Assembly (NCBI GenBank): GCA_047621325.1
Contig: JBLHLT010000007.1
Coordinates: 118,777-182,776, forward strand
DNA length: 64,000 bases
Source: Bermanella sp047621325
GTDB taxonomy: Bacteria > Pseudomonadota > Gammaproteobacteria > Pseudomonadales > Oceanobacteraceae
Direction: 5' to 3'
This document shows, in pieces, positions 42,401 through 49,348 of the stretch. The position numbers and the translations under genes are program-made. Numbering within the stretch: position 1 is the stretch's first letter; each line of letters opens with the position of its first letter. A model generated the notes under the pieces. The model saw nothing but the letters and a program-made list of their open reading frames with translations, searched no databases and was not told the origin of the DNA.

Positions 42401-43146
42401 GTCATACCAGAAGCGAGGAACGAGCTATCTGGTATCCACCACATTGGATTACCGCCTTCGCGGCAATGACGAATACAAACCTATTCGCACCCTCGCCGTC
42501 ATACCAGAAGCGAGGAACGAGCTATCTGGTATCCACCACATTGGATTACCGCCTTCGCGGTAATGACGAATACAAACCTATTCGCACCCTCGCCGTCATA
42601 CCAGAAGCGAGGAACGAGCTATCTGGTATCCACCACATGGATTACCGCCTGCGTGGTAATGACGAATACAAACTTATTCACACCCTCGCCGTCATACCAG
42701 AAACGAGGAACGAGTTATCTGGTATCCACCACATTGGATTACCGCCTGCGTGGTAATGACGAATACAAACCTATTCGCACCCTCGCCGTCATACCAGAAG
42801 CGAGGAACGAGTTATCTGGTATCCACCCCATAGATTACCGCCTGCGTGGTAATGACGAATACAAACCTATTCGCACCTTCACCCGTCATATCGGAAGCGA
42901 GGAACGAGCTATCTGGTATCCATCCTATGGATTACCGCCTGCGCGGAATGGCGAATACAAACTTATTCACACCCTCGCCGTCATACCAGAAGCGAGGAAC
43001 GAGCTATCTGGTATCCACCACATTGGATTACCGCCTTCGCGGCAATGACGAATACAAACCTATTCGCACCCTCGCCGTCATACCAGAAGCGAGGAACGAG
43101 TTATCTGGTATCCACCCCATGGATTACCGCCTGCGCGGTAATGACG
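42401..43146. repeat. eight-copy tandem array of a ~97-bp palindromic unit
   Basis: Copies start at 42401, 42498, 42595, 42691, 42788, 42885, 42980 and 43077, with periods of 97, 97, 96, 97, 97, 95 and 97. Each 71-bp core opens GTCATACCAG and closes with AATGACG. It holds two hairpins: ATACCAGA/TCTGGTAT around a 16-base loop, and ATTACCGC/GCGGTAAT around a 4-base loop. CGTCAT and ATGACG form an outer inverted pair. A near-constant 26-base linker separates cores, so the array grew by duplication of core plus linker. Copies 1 and 7 have identical cores; copy 6 is the most diverged. The last copy lacks its linker and ends ten bases from the queA stop. Open frames through it are spurious. The remaining 42263-42400 leader of tgt holds a small CTGGGC/GCCCAG hairpin at 42359-42373. 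Confidence 0.97.
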
Positions 43147-43155
43147 TGGGTAAAA

Positions 43156-44223
43156 TCACTGATCCCACAAATCTTTGGCTTTCACGTTCTTGGTTAAAAA
43201 CATGGCATCGCCATAACTGAAAAAGCGATATTGGTTTTTCACCGCTTCGCCGTAGGCATTCAATACTGGCCCACGGCCCGCAAAGGCGCTGACCAACATG
43301 ATCAAAGTGGATTCTGGTAAGTGGAAATTCGTCACCAGTGCATCAACCGTTTTAAATTCATAGCCAGGGAAGATAAAAATCTCGGTCTCACCGGAGTAAG
43401 GCAAAATTGTGCCTGCCGCTAATGCTTCAGGTGTATTACTGGCGCTTTCTAAACTGCGCACACTGGTGGTGCCCACGGCAATCACGCGCTTACCGGCCGC
43501 TTTGGTTTGAGCAATAACATCGCATGTAGCTTGGTCGACCTCTAACCATTCGCTGTGCATTTTATGGCTGTGCACATCATCGACTTTAACCGGCTGAAAC
43601 GTACCTGCTCCCACGTGCAAGGTAACAAAGGCCATGTTGACGCCTTTGTCTGTGAGTGCCGCTAAAAAAGCATCATCAAAGTGCAAACCCGCAGTAGGCG
43701 CGGCAACGGCGCCAGGCTTTTTGTTGTAAACAGTCTGGTAACGCTCGCGGTCGCTCAACTCGTCTTCGCGTTCCATGTAAGGCGGCAACGGCATGTGACC
43801 CACTTGTTCTAACCAATCAACCAAGGTGGTTCCGGCGGGTAATTTAAAGCTCAGCTCAAATAACGCATCTTGGCGACCTGTAACTTCAACTTCTAAGCCT
43901 TCTAATAAAATAATGGTATCGGGCTTAGGTGCACGAGAGCATTTGATATGACTTAGGGCGGTGGTGTCAGAGGTGACACGTTCGATCAAGGCTTCTAATT
44001 TACCGCCACTTTCTTTTTGACCAAATAGACGTGCCGGAATCACGCGGGTGTTGTTAAACACCATCAAGTCGCCAGGCTCTACTAGATCAAGTAAATCGGT
44101 GAATTTTTTATGGGCAAGCTGGCTATCTTGCAAACACAACAGGCGACTGCTCGAACGCACAGCCTGTGGATAACGGGCAATGAGTTCATCGGGCAAATCA
44201 AAGGTAAAATCACTGGTTTTCAT
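43156..44223 (-). CDS. queA: S-adenosylmethionine:tRNA ribosyltransferase-isomerase
   Basis: QueA moves the ribosyl part of SAM onto preQ1 in tRNA to make epoxyqueuosine. The start is the ATG at 44223 (MKTSDFTFDLPDELIARYPQ), which matches the family N terminus. A 52-codon upward extension runs through a large inverted repeat and is not coding. The 355-residue product has LMVFNNTRVIPARLFGQKESGGKLE, GAVAAPTAGLHFD, THLHVG-type HVGAGTFQPVKVDD, VGTTSVRSLES and TNFHLPESTLIMLVSAF. It is the first gene of the queA, tgt, yajC, secD, secF run. Confidence 0.96.
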   Translation of the reverse strand: MKTSDFTFDLPDELIARYPQAVRSSSRLLCLQDSQLAHKKFTDLLDLVEPGDLMVFNNTRVIPARLFGQKESGGKLEALIERVTSDTTALSHIKCSRAPKPDTIILLEGLEVEVTGRQDALFELSFKLPAGTTLVDWLEQVGHMPLPPYMEREDELSDRERYQTVYNKKPGAVAAPTAGLHFDDAFLAALTDKGVNMAFVTLHVGAGTFQPVKVDDVHSHKMHSEWLEVDQATCDVIAQTKAAGKRVIAVGTTSVRSLESASNTPEALAAGTILPYSGETEIFIFPGYEFKTVDALVTNFHLPESTLIMLVSAFAGRGPVLNAYGEAVKNQYRFFSYGDAMFLTKNVKAKDLWDQ

Positions 44224-44301
44224 GGACAGCACAGAGGAGACAAATAATGGTCGCAAATTATACCTAAGTGGCTCAGCCATGACCATTGCGATTCTCACCC
44301 T

Positions 44302-44372
44302 ATCGGGCGCGGGGCACCCTCTTACCGGTCTAATTAGGTTACTTCTCAGTATTAGGGTGCCCCGCGCCCGAT
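44302..44372. repeat. perfect 19-bp inverted repeat upstream of queA
   Basis: ATCGGGCGCGGGGCACCCT (44302-44320) and its exact reverse complement (44354-44372) are separated by 33 bases. The arms are almost all G and C. It starts 79 bp before the queA ATG on the minus strand and would fold into a very stable hairpin if within the queA leader. Confidence 0.92.
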
Positions 44373-44411
44373 GCCTCATTAACTAAAGCCATAAAATAGG
44401 CGCGTAAACCA

Positions 44412-44439
44412 TTGACTCATAAACACTTACTGGTATGAT
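44412..44439 (+). promoter_or_regulatory. sigma70-type promoter upstream of tRNA-Leu
   Basis: TTGACT (44412-44417) and TATGAT (44434-44439) are 16 bases apart, a near-consensus pair. The tRNA starts 128 bases downstream, so the primary transcript would have a long 5' leader removed by RNase P. Confidence 0.6.
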
Positions 44440-44566
44440 GCCTGCCACTTATTTCAGGCTTGCGTGCCGCTTCCAATGCGAAGAGAAATAAGTAATTGCT
44501 CTATCTTTAATAAGATTAAAGAAAGGCAAACAGGTAATACAAAGCCTTTAAATATTGTAATGCAGT

Positions 44567-44651
44567 GCCGGTGTGGTGAAATTGGTATACACGACGGATT
44601 CAAAATCCGTTGCCTTCGGGCGTGGCGGTTCAAGTCCGCCCACCGGTACCA
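44567..44651 (+). tRNA. tRNA-Leu (anticodon CAA)
   Basis: An 85-base tRNA with encoded CCA at 44649-44651. The acceptor arms are GCCGGTG and CACCGGT (first pair a G-T wobble). The anticodon stem is ACGGA/TCCGT with loop TTCAAAA, giving CAA, which reads the UUG codon. The long variable arm TGCCTTCGGGCGT is that of a class II tRNA, and the T arm is GGCGG-TTCAAGT-CCGCC. Confidence 0.97.
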
Positions 44652-44662
44652 CGAATTTTAAG

Positions 44663-44694
44663 AAGCCCCTTTCAGAAATGAACGGGGCTTTTTT
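44663..44694 (+). terminator. rho-independent terminator after tRNA-Leu
   Basis: AAGCCCC and GGGGCTT pair around tttcagaaatgaac, followed by six T. Confidence 0.88.
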
Positions 44695-44783
44695 ATGCCC
44701 ATGAAAAAGACGACGGCAGTCTGTTATTGCTCACCATATAAATGGCAATGTGAGACCTTCAAGCACGACCGATAGGCACTTCG

Positions 44784-45404
44784 CTACACCCTTACCGCAG
44801 CGATATCCAACGGAATCGCTTGATATTGGCCACTCATACTTATGCGCTCATAAACACGAATATAGTTCGCGGTGTTATTCGTTTGGATCGCATCTTTTAA
44901 ACAGACCATCGCGTGACGCCACTGCTCATCGTCGATATCTAATCGGAGTAAGCCTAAAACAGCGGCGGTTTTTGCTTGCCCATCGGAGTTAATATTAAAC
45001 GCGCGATCAACTAGCCCTTGTACCAAATGACGACCGCCTTGAGTGCGTTCTTTAATGCACTGCGTAATGAGTGCTTTAGCGGTTTCTAGCTCTGGCGTAA
45101 ATGACATTCGATCCGCCACACTCAGCACGACCTTATATCGGCCGTCGTAACTAATGAGATTAATATTGCCTTTTTCACCCCCAATTTTAATTTTAAATTT
45201 CTCGGCTGCGATGGCGACAAAATCGGCAATATCGTTGGATGAGCGCCGCTTAAAGTTGGCGAGGTGATTGTTTAACAGCAACGCTTCTTTAACGAGATCC
45301 ATCACTACTTGATTTCGAAGCTTGTCTTGCTCATGCACTTGATCTTTAGGAATGGCATGCCCGTTAATATTGATCATGATGTCGCTTTGAGTGTTGCTAT
45401 CCAT
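44784..45404 (-). CDS. DUF3164 family phage protein
   Basis: The 206-residue product resembles DUF3164, a family found in Mu-like phages and their relics. Features include DQVHEQDKLRNQVVMDLVKEA, the FKIKIGGEKGNINLISYDGRYKVVLSVADRMSF core (about 73-100) and the following FTPELETAKALITQCIKERT. Function is unknown. It overlaps the upstream gene by eight bases (45397-45404) and shares its strand, so the two form an operon that runs towards the tRNA gene. This and its neighbours are the only phage-type genes in the window. No tail or head genes and no transposase lie nearby, so this is a relic. Confidence 0.75.
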   Translation of the reverse strand: MDSNTQSDIMININGHAIPKDQVHEQDKLRNQVVMDLVKEALLLNNHLANFKRRSSNDIADFVAIAAEKFKIKIGGEKGNINLISYDGRYKVVLSVADRMSFTPELETAKALITQCIKERTQGGRHLVQGLVDRAFNINSDGQAKTAAVLGLLRLDIDDEQWRHAMVCLKDAIQTNNTANYIRVYERISMSGQYQAIPLDIAAVRV

Positions 45405-45948
45405 TGCTCATTCCCTTTATTCCTTTTAATTGATTCACATACTCGGGCTGTATCCAGATCACATCACAATGATGAAATTGACTGATCATCATCTCGACTA
45501 TTTCACCATTCACATTTTGCAGGCCACAGCTGACACCATTTAAGTTTTCACATTTTGTTTGGTATTGAATTTCAACTTGTGGACGGTTATCCGTAATTTG
45601 TACGCCTATAACCGTTAGCCCCGTATCGATCAGTTTTGTTACGGCACGCTGTGCTTGGTGTATTTGAGTGGATATGTCTTTATTTTGGGCCTCTCGTATT
45701 CGCCTATTTGAAGGCTGTGCGTTTATTGGCTTTGCTGAAGGCGTCTCTTTAAGTCCTACCTTCTGCTTTGTATTCGTTTGTGTGGTTAGGCAATGAATAC
45801 TAATTTCGCCAACAAGATTTATAACGCATAGCGACGGCCAGATATCTTCTGGATTTCGCCCAATGATTCGCTTAGCTTTTGTCCATGGTTTTGACGAGAC
45901 AGCCATGAAGCTATCTTGATATATACCGTCCTTAGTCTTTTCGCTCAT
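45397..45948 (-). CDS. Mu-like phage early protein with Ner-like N-terminal fragment
   Basis: The 183-residue product has, at about 18-42, SKPWTKAKRIIGRNPEDIWPSLC, which matches the C-terminal half of Ner/Nlp DNA-binding proteins (PW-x-K-x2-x-I then IWPS). The first half of that domain is missing. The remaining 120 residues (QNKDISTQIHQAQRAVTKLIDTGLTVIGVQITDNRPQVEIQY and CENLNGVSCGL) resemble a small protein common in Mu-like early regions. A deletion that fused a truncated ner to a downstream gene and removed the transposase genes would explain this. That is inference. The start lies just below the operator region. Confidence 0.55.
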   Translation of the reverse strand: MSEKTKDGIYQDSFMAVSSKPWTKAKRIIGRNPEDIWPSLCVINLVGEISIHCLTTQTNTKQKVGLKETPSAKPINAQPSNRRIREAQNKDISTQIHQAQRAVTKLIDTGLTVIGVQITDNRPQVEIQYQTKCENLNGVSCGLQNVNGEIVEMMISQFHHCDVIWIQPEYVNQLKGIKGMSNG

Positions 45949-46004
45949 TCATACACTCCGTTGCAACGCAAGAACCTGCAATAAAATAAAACAAGCCACT
46001 CAAT

Positions 46005-46087
46005 GTTGCAAGTTATCGTATTGCAAGTTCTAGCTCTTAATTCTAATAAATACCTTAAAAAGCAGAAACTTGCAACCTTACTTGTAA
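46005..46087. promoter_or_regulatory. putative phage repressor operators
   Basis: Between the divergent phage genes lie GTTGCAAGTT (46005-46014) and ATTGCAAGTT (46020-46029) in one direction, and AACTTGCAAC (46067-46076) in the other. TTACTTGTAA (46078-46087) is a related palindrome. Repeated TTGCAAGT half-sites at such a position are what an S24-type repressor gene would be expected to control. Confidence 0.6.
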
Positions 46088-46139
46088 AGGTTTTAGGGCT
46101 TGGATAGCATGAACCGCAACTATTTGGCGGTTGTTGTAA

Positions 46140-46799
46140 ATGCCTAGAATTAATCTTACAAAAGAACAAATTGCGGAGAATATCCGCGGTATCGTGATGG
46201 CCTATGGTCGCGCCGAAACAAGCAGTGGGGCATCGATACCTCCACGAACGTTAGACTCCTATTTATCAGGCGAAAGTGAGCCTAAAGTGTCTAAAGCCTT
46301 GGCGATTGCTAAAACGGTTAATACTACCGTGGAATATCTCGTCCTTAGAGAAGGGCCGACAACACTCGACGAGTCATTTAAAAAATCCAACTCGCTTAAA
46401 TCTGAATTTTCGATTGAGGAACCAAAACAGAACTACTCCTCAGGTACGTTAAACGTCTGTGCAGAACTTCACTCAGCGGTTACTGCTCGATTATTAAAAG
46501 AAGATCTATCGCCCGAAAACATTTTGATGGTTAAAGTAGACAGTGATGAAGTGGCGTCGTTTAAAAAAGGGGATCTCGCATTGGTGAATACCGCCAGTAC
46601 CCAGCTCATTAGTGGAGGACTTTTTTTATTCCACTATTTAGGTAATCAGCTTATTAGAGAGGTTCATTTGGTGCCTGGGCAAGGCTGGCTACTGAAAACC
46701 AATAATACCCACTCTCAAGATCACATTATTGATATTGACGGCATGCAAGGTGACCTTCAAATAAAAGGCCAAGTCATTTCTGTGTCGACGTTTTTTTGA
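46140..46799 (+). CDS. phage-type repressor with S24/LexA-like domain
   Basis: The 219-residue product has an N-terminal helix-turn-helix region at about 8-70 (IAENIRGIVMAYGRAETSSGASIPPRTLDSYLSGESEPKVSKALAIAKTVNTTVEYL) and a C-terminal LexA/CI-like peptidase S24 fold at about 115-215 (KEDLSPENILMVKVDSDEVASFKKGDLALVNT and GGLFLFHYLGNQLIREVHLVPGQGWLLKTNN). Such repressors keep phage lytic genes silent. The canonical autocleavage serine is not obvious: SDEVASFKKGD stands where SM-x-P-x-G-D is usual, so cleavage ability is uncertain. It diverges from the Ner-like/DUF3164 genes and flanks the operator repeats. Confidence 0.85.
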   Translation: MPRINLTKEQIAENIRGIVMAYGRAETSSGASIPPRTLDSYLSGESEPKVSKALAIAKTVNTTVEYLVLREGPTTLDESFKKSNSLKSEFSIEEPKQNYSSGTLNVCAELHSAVTARLLKEDLSPENILMVKVDSDEVASFKKGDLALVNTASTQLISGGLFLFHYLGNQLIREVHLVPGQGWLLKTNNTHSQDHIIDIDGMQGDLQIKGQVISVSTFF

Positions 46800-46822
46800 T
46801 CTAAGCGTTTAATTGAGCAACG

Positions 46823-47242
46823 CTATTCGTGAATAATCAATAGCGTTTTCAACGACTCTGACTGAGGCGAACGATCTGTGTACCCAATAGCATGAATATT
46901 ATTGGCAAGGTGTACAAACAATTCGTTTTCTTGTTCAGCTAGATTTAATGGTAAGACACGACCTGCAAAAACAAGACGAGCCCAATAAGCGTCGAACTGC
47001 CGTTCTCGCATTCCCAGCACTGAACGAATAAAGCGCGAACGCAACTCGGCTTCTTTTCTCTCATAAACGGTGGCCTTTTCACCAATTGGCAATGACTGGC
47101 TTCTTGCTAAATACAAATCTCTTAGCTCGCTCACGTTAAGCGTCTGTACTGGGTTATTTCGGTGCGTGACCACATAGATATCCGCTCGGCAGAAGCCTGC
47201 GAATAGAATCAATATCACGAGTAGCGCACCAAACTTATTCAT
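46823..47242 (-). CDS. small phosphate-binding-protein-like periplasmic protein
   Basis: The 139-residue product has a signal peptide (about 1-20, ending FAGFCRA) and a short periplasmic-binding-like domain: IYVVTHRNNPVQTLNVSELRDLYLARS, then LRSRFIRSVLGMRERQFDAYWARLVFAGR and HAIGYTDRSP. These match a family labelled phosphate ABC transporter substrate-binding-like, about half the length of PstS, whose ligand is not established. It follows the porin-like gene by five bases on the same strand and is the last gene of that operon. A periplasmic accessory role is more likely than transport. Confidence 0.78.
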   Translation of the reverse strand: MNKFGALLVILILFAGFCRADIYVVTHRNNPVQTLNVSELRDLYLARSQSLPIGEKATVYERKEAELRSRFIRSVLGMRERQFDAYWARLVFAGRVLPLNLAEQENELFVHLANNIHAIGYTDRSPQSESLKTLLIIHE

Positions 47243-47247
47243 ATCCG

Positions 47248-48552
47248 TCAGAACACCACATTTAAGGCGAAGCTAAACACATCCACCGTGGTATCGTCCA
47301 AAGCCCGATCATTTGAATGGGCCCATAAGGCAAATTTCTCCTTTTCTATATATGTTCTATCCCATTGCGCCTTAAGCGCCATTTTAGGGGCAATGTCCCA
47401 ACGCATTCCAAGAGTATAAGAGGACTGTTCAATCTGAACGCCATTTAAGATGGCAATAGCTGAATCTCGAAGTGGCTGATACCCACTTGCAGACCAGTCT
47501 ACGTCGCTTACATAAAGGTCTTGGTCAGAGTCAAAGCGTGCATACACGGCATATGGGGTGATGCCATCAAAACGGTGACCGATGCTTACATAGCCCGCTA
47601 TGCCTGTGGGTATGATCGCGTGAGCCGTGGTGATTTTGGCAAATTCGGTATCAATCAACCAATCCCCGTTATCGTAACCAACCGATATTTGCGTATAGCG
47701 GGCTTGCGCGCCTTCAGCATCGGAAAACGTTTTTGCCAATAGCTTCGCCTCATCACTGACAGGCCCCGACACCAAAGCCCCTGCTTGGGTTAAACCACTA
47801 ATAAGATCAAGCGCAGATGACTCCGGTGACGCTTGTGAATAGCTAAGACGCATGCGCCATTCATCAATGCCTAAAGTGAGCGTGCCGACTAAAAAATCAT
47901 TAAATTTCGTTTCGATTAGTACCGAGCCATCCGGGTATTCCAGTGTTGGTTCTGAATTACCGTACTGTAGCTTGATGCGCCAAAAACGTGTATCTCTGGA
48001 AAAACTATACGCTATATCTCCCCCATCCAGAGCTGACGGTAAGATCCACGCATAGACCTCGGTGGGTGGGCGCGCCCAAAGGTTAGCGTAGTCAACACGG
48101 CGATAATCGGATAACTGAAACATATCAACCGCCACACGACCCAAGCGCAGATCCAAACCGGATACCGGTTGGTAAGCTAAAAAAGCCAGCTCTATCGCTT
48201 CATCCAACCGATAGCGCGGTCGGTCACGATAAACAACTTGAGTGGTTGCACGCCACTGATCTGCGAATGATGAAGACAGTTGTACACCGGCGCTAGAGTC
48301 CGGAAAAACACTCAAATCTCGATTTGGGTGCCTAGACTGGCTACCGTCCCGCAGGAAACCTATATCGCCTTCTTTTTCTGAGGTTAGCCCTAACGTCGCA
48401 AAGCCTGAAAATTGAAAGCTGCTCTGCGCCTTCGCCTGAAAAGACACCAGTACAGCCACGACCAACACGCTCAGTGCCAATAAATGATGCACACCTGTGC
48501 GTTTGCTTAGGGCTCTGAATACAATGGGCTTAATTGGCAAAGATAAAATCAT
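47248..48552 (-). CDS. outer-membrane porin-like protein
   Basis: The 434-residue product begins with a signal region (LLALSVLVVAVLVSFQAKAQ) and a barrel-like body of alternating residues with SFQFSGFATLGLTSEKEG as the first strand. It ends VDVFSFALNVVF with terminal phenylalanine. It is similar in layout to non-specific or putative porins that occur with a small phosphate-binding-like gene and a GGDEF gene. Its start overlaps the end of the GGDEF gene by 23 bp, so the three genes are coupled. The substrate is unknown. Signal-region residues 1-20 are unusually long and basic. Confidence 0.75.
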   Translation of the reverse strand: MILSLPIKPIVFRALSKRTGVHHLLALSVLVVAVLVSFQAKAQSSFQFSGFATLGLTSEKEGDIGFLRDGSQSRHPNRDLSVFPDSSAGVQLSSSFADQWRATTQVVYRDRPRYRLDEAIELAFLAYQPVSGLDLRLGRVAVDMFQLSDYRRVDYANLWARPPTEVYAWILPSALDGGDIAYSFSRDTRFWRIKLQYGNSEPTLEYPDGSVLIETKFNDFLVGTLTLGIDEWRMRLSYSQASPESSALDLISGLTQAGALVSGPVSDEAKLLAKTFSDAEGAQARYTQISVGYDNGDWLIDTEFAKITTAHAIIPTGIAGYVSIGHRFDGITPYAVYARFDSDQDLYVSDVDWSASGYQPLRDSAIAILNGVQIEQSSYTLGMRWDIAPKMALKAQWDRTYIEKEKFALWAHSNDRALDDTTVDVFSFALNVVF

Positions 48553-49342
48553 TTTTCCCCTTTATTTTCACCTGATACATCGCTTCGTCAGCGACTTGCA
48601 TTAAATCTTCGAGATTATTGAAATTCGATGCAAAGGCAATCCCAATACTCACGCCAACCTCGACAGCCTGCCCTGTACTTAACAAAATAGGCTCCGCCAC
48701 ACTGCGCAGTATCTTCTGCGCCACTTGCTCAATAAGGTCGCGCTGGTCACTCTTCATTTTTAAGTACACTAAAAATTCATCGCCTCCGATGCGGCCAACC
48801 AAGTCCACATTGGCACGCACTTCACCCTGTAATCGGCTTGCGATGGTTTGCAGAACGTAATCGCCAGCCGCATGCCCAAACTGATCATTAACCGGTTTAA
48901 AGTTGTCTAAATCTAACAGCATGACCACCAAGTGATCTTTGTCTTTTGGCTCGCTCAACCACTGTTTAAGGTATAACTCACACCCTCGACGATTGTGCAG
49001 TCCGGTTAGCGAGTCTAGTTGCGCTAATTGTTTGGCTGTATTGGTTTCTTGAATTCTGCGGGTAACATCATGCAGGACACATTCAATAATTTGCTCGCCA
49101 CTGCTTTCATCTTGATTAACCGTCAAGATGCAATGCACCCAGCAGGGTTGATGCCACGCGGTCGCTAAAAGTAGGTCGCCCTCTACGGTTGTTTGGCTTG
49201 AACGCGCGGTATCGATCAGCGCCCAAACCTCTTTACTGTCGGCAAAGGCAATACTAAAAATATCTTGCTGGGGTAATGATTGGTATTGGGATTCATCGAG
49301 TTTAATAATGGATTCAAGCAGAACGGGGTTGTGATGCAGCAA
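48530..49342 (-). CDS. diguanylate cyclase, C-terminal part (after an in-frame stop)
   Basis: Residues about 1-95 of this part continue a PAS domain, and about 105-270 form a GGDEF domain: LDSLTGLHNRRG, LLDLDNFKPVNDQFGHAAGD and the intact active-site GRIGGDEFLVYL (GGDEF at 186-190). GGDEF enzymes make cyclic di-GMP. There is no RxxD inhibitory site at the expected place. The coding frame is the same as that of the 49349-50122 gene and is separated from it only by TAA and two codons, so the two were one protein. Possible restart at TTG 49342 follows AAGGGAGG, but with almost no spacing. Probably the C-terminal half of a broken gene. Confidence 0.8.
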   Translation of the reverse strand: MLHHNPVLLESIIKLDESQYQSLPQQDIFSIAFADSKEVWALIDTARSSQTTVEGDLLLATAWHQPCWVHCILTVNQDESSGEQIIECVLHDVTRRIQETNTAKQLAQLDSLTGLHNRRGCELYLKQWLSEPKDKDHLVVMLLDLDNFKPVNDQFGHAAGDYVLQTIASRLQGEVRANVDLVGRIGGDEFLVYLKMKSDQRDLIEQVAQKILRSVAEPILLSTGQAVEVGVSIGIAFASNFNNLEDLMQVADEAMYQVKIKGKNDFIFAN

Positions 49343-49348
49343 CCTCCC

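Noticed and set aside
42401..43146. CRISPR array
   Set aside because: The linkers between repeats are nearly identical, while CRISPR spacers differ; the units are long and palindromic, and no cas genes are near.
42354..43220. Several plus-strand ORFs of 60-160 codons through the repeat array
   Set aside because: They arise from three overlapping open frames of the 97-bp unit, change frame with unit length and have no ribosome binding sites.
44223..44300. preQ1 riboswitch in the queA leader
   Set aside because: No preQ1-type aptamer pattern was visible between the start codon and the inverted repeat.
44224..44379. 52-codon N-terminal extension of queA
   Set aside because: It runs through the 19-bp inverted repeat, and the family N terminus begins at 44223.
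45945..46169. 74-codon minus-strand ORF between the phage genes
   Set aside because: It overlaps the operator repeats and the start of the repressor gene, and its cysteine-rich composition is not protein-like.
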